The notes under the pieces were generated by a model. That model did no database searches, had not been told where the DNA came from, and saw only the letters and a program-made list of their open reading frames with translations. A stretch of 64,000 nucleotides of DNA from Haematobia irritans (lineage: Eukaryota; Arthropoda; Insecta; Diptera; Muscidae): contig NC_134398.1 in NCBI RefSeq assembly GCF_050003625.1, positions 82,368,003 to 82,432,002 on the forward strand. The letters are read 5' to 3'. This document shows, piece by piece, positions 44,341 to 55,200 of this stretch (position 1 is the first letter of the stretch; each line of letters opens with the position of its first letter). A program made the translations under genes and the position numbers.

Positions 44341-44651
44341 CTTATCATATCCCAGTCAGAAAAAACCATTGTAAAAGCATTGTAAACGGTTGATACACGG
44401 TGGGAAAAAGCGTTGTTACAAATGATAACATCATTCTACGGTGTATCGATCGTATTTAACAACGTTTTCAAAGCGTCTTGAAACAATATTTTATACGCTT
44501 TTTCGATTGTTTAACGAATGCTTTGACAACCCCAAAATGATACCATCGTTATGCGGTGTATTGATGATTTTTACAACCAATAAAAAGCACATAAAATCCA
44601 AATTGAAGTTTTTAATTTGACTATACATTTTTCATTCAAAAAACCAAAGGT

Positions 44652-45745
44652 ACACAAAAAAGTGAACCCTCGAGGACACTAAAGTCACTTTAACTCTATT
44701 TTAGCTCATGAACTTATTGTGTTTTGTGAAAGTAAGGGAATTACATTAATAATTTTTTGTGTAGATTGGTTAAATGGACTAAAAAAGGGGAAAAGTTATT
44801 CATAAATGTGCGTATTTCAAACAAAATACTTAAGAATTTCTTAAAATTTGTACATTTTACCCCAAATGCGCCAAAAGAACATTCTTGAACTCACATTTTT
44901 TCCTTAAAACAACTAAATTATCTTTAAAATGTGAAATTATTTTGTCTAAAAAAACTTCTTGAATTAGTCGAAAAATATCTGCAGACTTATGACAAAACCC
45001 CATAAGACGAGATAGAACAATTTCTCAAAATTTTTATGTTGTGTGTAGTTTTGGAAGCGCATCTTTCTGTGTTTACAGATACAGATGCAATATCTGCCCT
45101 AGATCGGGAGTTATAGAATGGTGTCTCGAATTTTTTAAGTTTAATTTTAGCAAAACAAAATATTTCATCATATGTTGTAAAATAAAATCGAAATACTTGT
45201 ATGATACTTTTGACAAATCAACATAAGTCCACATAAGGTTTGTGTAATTGACAATTTGTTTTTTACAAAACAATATATTTCGAGTCATGGTGTTTTGTCG
45301 AAAAAAAAAAAAACAAATAAAAATAAACGCATATTTAACTTCAGTTGTGTTGTTTTTTGGTCAGAATATGATCAGGATTCAATGCGACAAAACACATAAA
45401 TAGATATGTTTCTTTTTTTGTTTTAAATAAAATATCATATGACAAAACAACGTAAGTCGGTAATTCCTAATTTTCTCTAAAAGTAAGCTATCGAAAAGAT
45501 CTATCACATAAATATTAAACATTTTCCAGATCTTTTCTACATAAGTTTTTGAGACCCTATATAGGTGTATTTTCGCTCCCCTGTAAAACTGAGTTTTTAG
45601 ACTTATGGGGTTTTATCATAAATCCTCAGATACGCACTTATATTTGTGAAATCAGCGTTTAGTTTTGTTAAAACTTTGTACAATTGCCAACATTTGTAAA
45701 ATTAACCAAAATTGTTCTTCCTGGTAGGTTCACTGTTTTTTAGTG
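44652..45745. mobile_element. TA-flanked element with CACAAAAAAGTGAACCC ends
   Basis: A 1,094-bp element between TA at 44,650-44,651 and 45,746-45,747. The ends are CACAAAAAAGTGAACCC and, on the other strand, CACTAAAAAACAGTGAACC. The words ACTTATGGGGTTTT and TTTTGTCATAAGTC recur near both sides. Non-coding. The fragment starting at 7,460 has similar ends. Confidence 0.9.
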
Positions 45746-45775
45746 TACACCTTCAATTTATATGAAAAATAAATA

Positions 45776-46708
45776 AAGGGTGATTCTTTTGAGGTTAGGA
45801 TTTTCATGCATTAGTATTTGACAGATCACGTGGGATTTCAGACATGGTGTCAAAGAGAAAGATGCTCAGTATGCTTTGACATTTCATCATGAATAGACTT
45901 ACTAACGAGCCACAACGTCGAATTTTCAGTGAATGGGCCCTAGAAAAGTTGGCAGAAAATCCGCTTTTTTATCGACAAATTTTGTTCAGCGATGAGGCTC
46001 ATTTCTGGTTGAATGGCTACGTAAATAAGCAAAATTGCCGCATTTGGAGTGAAGAGCAACCAGAAGCCGTTCAAGAACTGCCCATGCATCCCGAAAAATG
46101 CACTGTTTGGTGTGGTTTGTACGCTGGTGGAATCATTGGACCGTATTTTTTCAAAGATGCTGTTGGACGCAACGTTACGGTGAATGGCGATCGCTATCGT
46201 TCGATGCTAACAAACTTTTTGTTGCCAAAAATGGAAGAACTGAACTTGGTTGACATGTGGTTTCAACAAGATGGCGCTACATGCCACACAGCTCGCGATT
46301 CTATGGCCATTTTGAGGGAAAACTTCGGAGAACAATTCATCTCAAGAAATGGACCGGTAAGTTGGCCACCAAGATCATGCGATTTGACGCCTTTAGACTA
46401 TTTTTTGTGGGGCTACGTCAAGTCTAAAGTCTACAGAAATAAGCCAGCAACTATTCCAGCTTTGGAAGACAACATTTCCGAAGAAATTCGGGCTATTCCG
46501 GCCGAAATGCTCGAAAAAGTTGCCCAAAATTGGACTTTCCGAATGGACCACCTAAGACGCAGCCGCGGTCAACATTTAAATGAAATTATCTTCAAAAAGT
46601 AAATGTCATGGACCAATCTAACGTTTCAAATAAAGAACCGATGAGATTTTGCAAATTTTATGCGTTTTTTTTAAAAAAAAGTTATCAAGTTCTTAACAAA
46701 TCACCCTT
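45776..46708 (+). mobile_element. mariner/Tc1-type element, copy C (internally deleted, frame kept)
   Basis: A 933-bp element flanked by TA (45,774-45,775; 46,709-46,710) with AAGGGTGATT/AATCACCCTT ends. The deletion joins ACTAACGAG to CCACAACGTCG. Confidence 0.95.
45889..46602 (+). CDS. Truncated mariner/Tc1-type transposase, in-frame deletion
   Basis: A 237-codon frame from the native ATG: MNRLTNE, then directly PQRRIFSEWALEKL and the whole catalytic domain (LFSDEAHFWLNG, FQQDGATCHTA, SCDLTPLDYFLWG, ending NEIIFKK). The full-length family protein is about 340 residues. About 100 residues covering the paired helix-turn-helix DNA-binding region are missing. It could be translated but should not recognise the terminal repeats. 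If it still assembles with full-length transposase it might interfere, which is conjecture. A TTTCAAATAAAG poly(A)-like signal follows the stop. Confidence 0.85.
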   Translation: MNRLTNEPQRRIFSEWALEKLAENPLFYRQILFSDEAHFWLNGYVNKQNCRIWSEEQPEAVQELPMHPEKCTVWCGLYAGGIIGPYFFKDAVGRNVTVNGDRYRSMLTNFLLPKMEELNLVDMWFQQDGATCHTARDSMAILRENFGEQFISRNGPVSWPPRSCDLTPLDYFLWGYVKSKVYRNKPATIPALEDNISEEIRAIPAEMLEKVAQNWTFRMDHLRRSRGQHLNEIIFKK

Positions 46709-47020
46709 TATTATCCTATTCTAAATCAATTCATATCAACAGTAATACCTCCATTATTCATAAAAAAAAAACCTTAAGCATTGAAGGAAACTGCATTTTC
46801 AACGATAATTTTGTGGAAAATTTACTTTTTAAAAACCGTCAATTAATTTGTTTAGCAAGCGTTGTTTCAACGTTAGCTTCCAACGTTGCTCAATATTTAT
46901 AACCATCAGGAATTTCTGACTGAGATTATACATTAGATATTTTTTTTCGTAGGTATTTTATTAAGTAATACATGCGTTTCTTTGAGTTATAGGTTTATCA
47001 AGAAATTAATATGCATTTAA

Positions 47021-47198
47021 AGGTGGGTATTAAGTTAGAGTTTAGCCGCTATAGTCGCCATATTTCCACGATTATTTTTTTTTAATAATCCATTTAGAAT
47101 TATAACAAAAGTTGCATCAAAGAGGTATAATTTTATACATTGTTACCAATTTATTTTTGATTTCAGCGCCTAACTCAAACTTACATCCAAGTTTATGA
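47021..47198. mobile_element. Degenerate TAA-flanked miniature element (AGGTGGGTATTAAG ends)
   Basis: Begins AGGTGGGTATTAAGTTAGAG after TAA (47,018-47,020) and continues GTTTAGCCGCTATAG. The right end is worn (CTAACTCAAACTTACATCC). An older, shorter member of the family at 43,678 and 17,903. Confidence 0.7.
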
Positions 47199-47279
47199 TT
47201 TCTAATGGACCAAATTTCTTTATAAAGAAATTTGGTATCTTTTATTATTTTCATAAGGTTCGACATACACTGGAAAAAT

Positions 47280-47627
47280 ATTGTTGTGAGGCCAAAGATA
47301 AAATTATAAATTCACTCCGGTCTATCTGATAGTAGAATTACTGTTGCAGTAATCCCAAAACAGTCAAATGGTTCACATTAAATAACTTTAAGCATTAAAA
47401 ATAGTTTATTTTGAAGGAATTCTATTTATTTCACATATTTAATAAATGTAGAAGTTATTGTATTAAATTATTTTATTTCATTATGTCAATAAAAGATGAC
47501 AAAGTTTGTTGCTAACTATCGCTGTTTGCTATTTCAGCATCGATGTTTCTTAAAAACATTTAACAAACACGTTTACTAATTCAGCAGTATTTGTTTGCTA
47601 TTTTGGCTTAAAAATGATTGCTGTTTC
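47280..47627. repeat. CTG/CAGC-word element fragment
   Basis: Shares AATTCTATTTATTTCACA, AATGTAGAAGTTAT and GCTGTTTGCTATTTCAGC words with 60,480-60,740. It is a fragment of the same family as 48,878-60,873 and is cut on the right by the hAT miniature element at 47,628. Confidence 0.6.
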
Positions 47628-48028
47628 CAAAGACAATATACTTAGGAAGATGGGTAATTGGCAGCTGAGAACATCAAACCATTGACGGTAGGTAGATAGG
47701 AAATTAGCTACTGAGGAGATCGAACCATTTACCGGGTTAGTTTAATACTCGAACCAAACGCGTATACGACAAGTATTGACATAGAATTAAAATGCAAATA
47801 AAAAGAAACTAAGTGCGCGAAATAAATTACCATAAAGGGGAAAATATAATTTTTTTGTTGTTGCCTAAAATTTAACATTGTTTCATTAAGAAAATTAAAT
47901 TTTTCATTTAAAAAATAAAAACGAAAAACAACTAAAAAATTACAAACATGTATTGAACTAACATGGTAAATGCAACATTTGGTATGACGCAAACCAATTT
48001 CCTATCTTCCTCAATTTTATAATCTTTG
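47628..48028. mobile_element. hAT-type miniature element (CAAAG ends), diverged
   Basis: Starts CAAAGACAATATACTTAGG and ends CCTCAATTTTATAATCTTTG. The interior includes ACTCGAACCAAACGCGTATA, shared with 12,316-12,668. The left part is partly duplicated (two GATAGGAAATTAGCT-like segments). No matching 8-bp duplication was found, so the copy may be rearranged. Confidence 0.8.
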
Positions 48029-48385
48029 CGTACCACAACTAACACTGTAAGATTTGTAAAATTTTTTGAGTGTACTGTTCGAAATGTTTACTGACTTTAG
48101 CACGCTTGTTTTACTTTGCGATTCAGAAAAATAAAAAAATAAAAAATGTTATTCTGAGGAAGATAAATAGTCATAAATATCAAATTTCCAATAAAAATGT
48201 TTTTTATTTCATGACAATATTTGAGGATTTGTAAGCGGCTCAGTGCCGTTGTCAAATATCAAAGAGGAAAGAAAATCATGCGACAACCAACATACAAATG
48301 ACTTGTGCAAACGAACTTCATGAGAAGTGGAAAAATTGGACAGAGGATCTTTCGATGTGATCAAAAATCAATGTTGTAACATTGC

Positions 48386-48764
48386 GGGCTGTTTTCTTTT
48401 AGCACTGGATACCCTAAGCCGTGAAGGACTAAAAGAAAACAGAGTACTCGTTTATCCAGGACATCTCCAAAAATATGCAACACTGTCATCAGCTGTTCAA
48501 AAACAATCACAGAAAGGAAGTGAAATCTTGCAATTTTTAATGTATGAAATGCTCCAATTAGTAATAAATATTTACGGCTGCGATTATTTATGACACTATA
48601 CCACTTTGAATTACATGTTTTTTCCATAAATTAGTCACAATAAAGTGCTATTGTGAATCGATGAAGCGTCACTTTATCAAAACACAATCTGGCAAGATCG
48701 GCGCGACTTGCACTATGAGATAGCCCATACAAATGTTGTATCCAGTGCAAAAAGAAAACACCCC
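48386..48764. mobile_element. Miniature element with GGGSTGTTTTCTTTT ends
   Basis: The left end GGGCTGTTTTCTTTTAGCAC and the right end, on the other strand, GGGGTGTTTTCTTTTTGCAC form a 20-bp-plus inverted repeat continuing as TGGATAC. A target duplication is not clear. Apparent frames on both strands (48,327-48,627) overlap this element and have no recognised match. Confidence 0.75.
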
Positions 48765-49222
48765 TAATAATATTTCCAGCTAAATATACTTTTGAAATAA
48801 TATTTCAGTAGAAAAGACTATACGTTTAATTATTTATCTTTTTCATTCTCAATAAGGAGATTTTTAAGTGTTAATTACACTCATAGAAAAAAGTCCGTTG
48901 TTAATTGCAAATCTGCTATTTTTCAGCTAACAAAATGCTGCTGTTTTAGCTGTTTTTTTTTTTTTGCAAAAACAGCAAACAATCTGTTATTTTGGAACAG
49001 AAGACATACTACACAAAAGTCAGTAGTTTGCTGAAATGTTCTGCTGATCGGAATAAAATTATAAAGTCTCTCCAGTCAAATGGTAGAAATTTACTGCAGT
49101 TGGAAGGAGATACTGATTTTGAATTTAGGTGCGTGACGGAGAATGATGTGTTTCGCACCTTCTGTGAGGTGAAATCAAACTCGATAGGATACGACAATCA
49201 GGGTTGGCATGTCACAAACTGT

Positions 49223-49273
49223 GACTTTTGCGACATACGTTTGCGACGGTATAATACGTATGTCGCAAAAGTC
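49223..49273. repeat. Perfect 18-bp inverted repeat
   Basis: The arms GACTTTTGCGACATACGT (49,223-49,240) and its exact complement (49,256-49,273) flank a 15-nt loop that contains another TTGCGAC. TTTGCGAC words recur at 49,655-49,745, suggesting remains of an element with TTTGCGAC-rich ends. Confidence 0.9.
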
Positions 49274-49385
49274 GTAAACCTACGGTAGAAAACCAAATTT
49301 TTAATAGAAGAAATTCTGAACATTTTTTAATTTAGTTTGACAGCATTTGCTGTGAGTTTCTGCAGAAATTTGTGAAAGTTTTCCC

Positions 49386-49570
49386 ATGGTCAAACCTATT
49401 TTCTTAGGTGGTATCGAAATTCCCGTTAGTGAGTGTGTAAAATACCTTGGAGTTATATTGGACAGGAGACTGAACTTAAAGCTAAGAAAGGACGAGAAAA
49501 TCCACGGTTACCCTGTACTCGTGCAAAAGGCAATAGGGAAAATGTGGGGACTAAAACCGAAAATTGTGAA
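49386..49570 (+). pseudogene. Fragment of LOA/I-like LINE reverse transcriptase
   Basis: FLGGIEIPVSECVKYLGVIL and KAIGKMWGLKPKIV match the C-terminal part of RT in the LINEs at 28.6-30.3 and 32.6-32.8 kb. It is a stub of about 60 codons. Confidence 0.8.
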
Positions 49571-49753
49571 CATTCCTAAGAATTGAAATTTCTTCGCACC
49601 TACCATCGTCTTGGATATCATCGAATTCGCTGCCTAGCCGACGCGACTAAAGTATTTTCAGTTTGCGACTTTTGTTACTTTTTCTACATTTACGACGCGT
49701 ATGTGACGTTTACGACGTTTACAACTTTGCGACAGTCGCAAACCTAAAAAAGT

Positions 49754-51470
49754 TTGATACAGACCATCTCTGACGACAATATTGATTCGAGGTTTATTAA
49801 AAGTCTACTTCCTGCAATATTACCACATGTGACGTATATTTTTAATTCCATTTTAACATCAAGTTCCTTTCCCAGAGTTTGGCGACGTGCTAAGGTAATC
49901 CCAATTCCGAAGGGAAATTCTGAATTTCGGCCCATTTCTCTATTGCCTTATTTATCCAAGGTTAAGGTTTTTGAGAAAATTGTACAGAGACAAATGACAG
50001 AATCACTCAAAGGTATTGATCACCCAAAGGCATTTGACACAGTGGATTACGACCTTCTATGTCTATACCTTTTTAATTTCTCTCGAAGCGCGACGCGTCT
50101 CTTAGCATCATATCTTGCTGGAAGGGTACATACGGTTTATACGGGAATTGGAATATCAGACCCATTCCACATGTCACGAGGTGTTCCACAGGGTTCGACG
50201 CTAGAGCCACTTCTTTTCTCGACATATATTAATGATTTACCAGACATTTTACTCAATAGCAAGATTCATATGTATGCTGACGATATTCAGATATATCAGA
50301 TATATCTTGTCCAGGATCTTAATTCTTACGAGATCCTCATTAGGAGGCTTAATGATGATCTGACAGCCACTCATAGGTAGGCGACTGCTAATGGTTTATT
50401 CCTTAATCCATTGAAGTCAAAGTGCTTAGTGCTACACAGGCGGGGCTTACAGATTCCTTATGAACCGGATGTCAGAATTGATGGACAACGAATAGGCATT
50501 GTTTCTTCTGCTAGGAACCTTGGCATTGTTATGAATAGTAAGTTGTCGTGGACAAAGATTATAGAAGAGGAAGATGGGAGATTGGCTACTGAGCACATCA
50601 AACCATTTACCACATTAGTTTAATACTCGAACCAAACGCGTATACGACAAGTATAGACATAGCATTAAAATGCAAATAAAAAGAAATTAAGCGCACGAAA
50701 TAAATGTCCATAAAGGGGAAAATGTAATTTTGTTGTTCTTGCCTAAAATTTAACATTGTTTCATTAATAAAATTACATTTTTCATTTAAAAAATAAAAAC
50801 AACTAAAAGATTACAAACATGTATTAAACTAATCTGGTAAATGCAACATTTGGTATAACGCAAGCCAATCTCCCATCTTCCTCAAATCTATAATCTTTGG
50901 TCGTGGACAGATCATATTAATATAGTGGTAGGTCAGGCATATGTTAAGTTGAGGTCATTATGGTTTGCACAGAGGTTGATTCCATTGAAGACTAGGATTC
51001 TGCTTGCTAAAACATATGTCATGCCCTCATTGTTATACGGATGCGAATTGTTTGCTGGTTGCGACGCGACAAGCAAACGTAAATTTAATGGTGTCTATAA
51101 AGGTGTAGTAAGATACGTATACGGATTGAGGCGTTATGACCCTATTTCACGATATAGATCATTGATATTTGGGGTATCATTTGAAGATATGATTAATATA
51201 AGATCACTTGTATTCCTTTACAAGATAATCAACTCGGATCAACCACGGTATTTATATGAGATGCTTCGTATTAATAAATCGACCAGGGGTAAAAAAAATT
51301 GTTCCAATGCGGTATCGAAGCCTAGTCTCTGAGTGGCATTTCTTTGTTTACACCATACGTCTCTGGAATAACCTACCAAATAATTTGCAGCAAACTAACA
51401 ACACAATGAAATTTAAAAAAAAAATTAATTTTTGCTCATTACCAGTCCTTACAATCTAATTAATCCAGTT
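49754..51470 (+). pseudogene. CR1/Jockey-like LINE reverse transcriptase, truncated and interrupted
   Basis: RT blocks: VWRRAKVIPIPKGN, FRPISLLPYLSK, then a deletion to KAFDTVDYDLL, RGVPQGSTLEPLLF and MYADDIQIYQIY (catalytic YADD intact). A stop at 50,378 is followed by GLFLNPLKSKCLVLHR. After the hAT miniature element (50,553-50,899) coding resumes with VGQAYVKLRSLWFAQRL, MPSLLYGCELFAGC and finally RLWNNLPNNLQQT near 51,370-51,400, the usual C-terminus of this LINE class. It has no RNase H and differs from the LOA-like family. The 5' part, including the endonuclease, is missing. The clade is uncertain. Confidence 0.82.
50553..50899. mobile_element. hAT-type miniature element (CAAAG ends) with GTCGTGGA duplication
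   Basis: A 347-bp element with perfect CAAAGATTATAG/CTATAATCTTTG ends between GTCGTGGA at 50,545-50,552 and 50,900-50,907. It interrupts the LINE RT reading frame (KLSW / WTDH). Confidence 0.96.
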
Positions 51471-51486
51471 ATCAATCATTTACACG

Positions 51487-51723
51487 TGTGAAAACACCTA
51501 TTATATGCACGTCCCTACCGAGTGATATGCAACTCTGTTGATGGATAGGAGGAGAAGAAAGATGAAGTAAAGTCAGTCGACGGTGATTAGCGAAACTGAA
51601 AACACTTTAAATATTTTGTCTTAATTTCTTTGAGCCAATAATCAATTAATTAATCAATAAATGAATTATTTTACTTTGTGCTATTAAACTTAATGACACT
51701 GTTTTATTTTCCGTCGATTCACA
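51487..51723 (+). repeat. 5' LTR of the gypsy element
   Basis: 237 bp, TGTGAAAACACC to CGATTCACA. It contains the start of transcription and the polyadenylation region of the element (CAATAAATGAATT near 51,655). Identical by eye to 56,489-56,725. Confidence 0.96.
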
Positions 51724-52206
51724 GTTCAGAAGTGAGATTGAATTCGCGTACATAATGAAATTAAAGTTGTAATGTGCGGTTGTGAGTTTTTGTTTTGTAT
51801 GGAAAACGACGAATGAATTGACAGAGTTATGATCGTCGCGTGAACGTGTGTGTGCTTTCATAACTTTACGAAGCCAACCAAATGTATTGGCATGGTTGTG
51901 TGTGTGTTAAAGTCACAGCACTTCTATGAATGAACGTAGGCAGAAGCGAGAATAAGAACGTAATTAAGGACGGCAAAACGTGAATTAAGTGTCTGCATCG
52001 GTCATTATGATCATGTCATAGTTTCGGTGAGACAAACGAATAGACAACGAGCAAATGTATTGGTGTGTGTATGTGCGTGAGACATACAAAAATACGGGCG
52101 AGAAATTTTGAATTTTTAACGTATACGAATTGTAACGAGTAGAAAATTGGTAAAATTTTATGTGTGTTTACGAACGGTGTAGAAAAAAACAGACGGTAGC
52201 GGCTAA

Positions 52207-55200
52207 ATGATTATTTCGAATTTACGTACAACGAGTTTAAGAGAGAGACTACGACGACTTGGTTTGCCTACGACGGGAGATAGGCAAGAGTTAATAAAAC
52301 GGCTGATGCAAGTTTTGGACAAGAAGGAGGTTGTTGCTGTTGGTAAAAACAAAGTGAATTTGGAGGACGAAATTATTTCGGAGGACGAGTTTGTGGATGC
52401 AAACGGACTGGACGTGATGAATGAAAACGAAATTAAGGGCGTAAACGAGGCTAGCGTCATGCAGCAACAAATAGATGACCTACGTAACATGATGCAGGGG
52501 ATGATGGCGTTGTTGCAAAGTGGCAACAGCAACGCGAATAATACACCGGTGGATGTTGGTGGTATTGAGGTGGCTGCAGAAAATACAACGAGACAGTCAA
52601 ATCCAACTAACGACGGTATGATGATGCGAAGTTATAACGTTAAGGATATTGCTGACACCATTCCAGAATATGACCCATCAAAAGATTCATTGTTTTCTGT
52701 TGAGCAATTTATTGATCGGGTTAATAAATCGATTCACGCATATCGATGGGACGATAAAGGCGTTCTTCTAGCAGTGTATGGTAAGCTGAAAGGTGCATCA
52801 AAATTGTGGTTGGATGCTTCATCTGACATTTATGTCTCATGGGCGGATTTTTCAAGCGCTTTGATGGCAGAATTTGGTTCCCAACTCGACGCAGCGGACA
52901 TCCACTACAAAATGAGCAGTGCTGTGAGACAACAAGCTGAACGGGTAACCGATTATTGTTTCCGAATGAGTGCGCTAGGAAGACGGTATAATTTAGACGA
53001 AGCATCTGTGGTCAAATATACGCGAGAAGGATTAAAATATCGTGAATTGCAAATCGCTATTGCCGCAATGCGTTTTAATTCTATGAAGGAAATGCGGGAG
53101 ACTCTCGAGTCTTATTTAAGCAATTTAAAGAATTTTAACAGTGATCGCCAGATACGTAAGGACATTCCTACCAATAAGATTGAAACGGGCGCGAAGAAGA
53201 CAGTTGAAAAATCGAATCAAATCGTGTGTTATAATTGTGGAATTACCGGTCATATTTCGAGTAAGTGTACAGAGCCGCAGAAACGATCACGTTGCAAAGA
53301 CTGTAATAAGGTACACCCGCGAAACGAGCCTCAAGATTGTGGAAAAACAATAAAGCTAGCCACGAGAGTCGAATCGGGTGATAAAGACGCAAAGACAGTG
53401 CTGATAAATGGAGGAAAATATACTGCATTTCTCGATACCGGTAGTGAAATAAGCATGGTACGTCGTTCTAAGGCTGGACAAATTGGCGCTTCGAAGAAAT
53501 GCTCGATGCGGATAAACGGAATATGTGGTGGCACCGGTGAATTGAATGAAAAAATTACTGTTTGTATGAGAATGGATGAAATAGACCTGGAAATTGACTT
53601 ATACGTGATATCAGATAGTGAATTAACTACGGATATTTTACTCGGAAGTGACATTTTTGTAAACAATGACATTCGTGCGGTACTTCGCGGTCGATCAGTG
53701 AAATTTGAGGAGGCAAAAGTCCAAATGGTTAAGAGAATTGACGAGGCTCAAATACGTTGCGGTACCGACGATGTTGAAACACGAATGAGATTAATGGAAA
53801 TTCTAAATAAATTTAGTGATGTGTTTTCTAATAACGTAAACGAAATCGGACAGACAAATGTATTGGAGATGAGAATTGAGTTGACAGCAGGTGAAGCGAT
53901 CACGCAGAAACCGTATCGTATTCCGGAACCTAAACGGGAAATAGTGTCGGGTATGGTCAAGGATCTCCTGGAAAGTGGTATAATATCAGAATCGCATTCC
54001 GAATATGCTAGTCCGATAGTGCTTGTAAAGAAAAAAGACGGTAGTGACAGACTCTGTGTCGATTACAGACGTCTAAATCGGTTTACAGTTAAGGAGAACT
54101 TTCCAACTCCAAATATCGAAGAACGACTTCAAGAGGTTTTGAAATACAAACTTTTTAGTGTACTCGATTTGAATAGTGGTTACTATCAGATACCGATAGA
54201 GTCTGACAGTCGAAAGTATACGGCATTTATTACTCCGGATGGACTATACGAATTTAACTGCATGCCTTTCGGGTTGAAGAACGCCCCGGCAGTTTTTCAA
54301 CGCCTCATGGCTCGCGTAAAGAGTGAGACACGACCCGGAGATATGTACCATTACATGGACGATATAGTCGTAGCCAGTGAGACAACGAGCGAGATGTTCG
54401 AGAAACTTGAGCGTGTTTTTGAAGTTTTAAGGAAATTAAATTTGACGCTTAATTTGAGGAAATGTGACTTTCTCAAGGCGACAGTTCAGTATTTAGGCCA
54501 CGAGCTACACAGCGAAGGCGTAAGTCCCGGTGAGGTGAAGACAAAATCCATTGCCGAATTTAGTGTTCCGTCGAATATTACTGATGTGCGAAGATTTTTG
54601 GGTCTTTGTGGCTATTTTCGAAAATTTGTGCCTGCATTTGCCATCATATCCGAACCGTTGCGTAAATTGTTGCGAAAAGAGGCTAAATTCCAGTGGCAAG
54701 AAGATCAACAGATGGCTTTCGAGGAATTAAAACAACGTTTGATTTCACATCCTGTAATCGTGCCATATCGAGTTGACGCAGAACATGAATTACACACTGA
54801 TGCGAGTGCTGTAGGTCTGGCCAGTGTACTGCTACAGAGAGAAGGAGATGATCTTAAGCCGATAGCCTATTATAGCCGTGCTACAACTTCAGCCGAACAA
54901 GTTTTCCATAGCTATGAACTTGAGACGTTGGCTGTGGTTGAGAGCCTAGAGAGATTCAAGTATTATATCTACGGTAAACAAATTAAAGTGATAACCGATT
55001 GTAACGCCATCACCACAGTTATGCAGAAACGTGAGCTTATCCCTCGAATAGCGCGATGGTGGTTGAAGGTTCAAGATTTTGAAATCACGTTGGAACATCG
55101 AAAAGGAATTCAAATGGATCACGTCGACGCTCTGAGTCGAGCACCAACTAATACATGTCAAGAACCGGATACGGCTACAATGCGTATTATGAAAACCGAA

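Larger units (their letters stand above)
44353..46922. mobile_element. CAGTCAGAAA-ended element holding two nested elements
   Basis: The left end CAGTCAGAAAAAACCATTG and right end GGAATTTCTGACTG form a short inverted pair. The interior flanks repeat AACGTT/ACGCTTT-like words (AACAACGTTTTCAAAGCG, AAGCGTTGTTTCAACG). Nested inside are a TA-flanked element (44,652-45,745) and mariner copy C (45,776-46,708). No TSD could be assigned, so the exact ends are provisional. Confidence 0.65.

Noticed and set aside
48327..48627. Overlapping 88-codon frames on both strands
   Set aside because: Most of each overlaps a miniature element with GGGSTGTTTTCTTTT ends; no similarity recognised.
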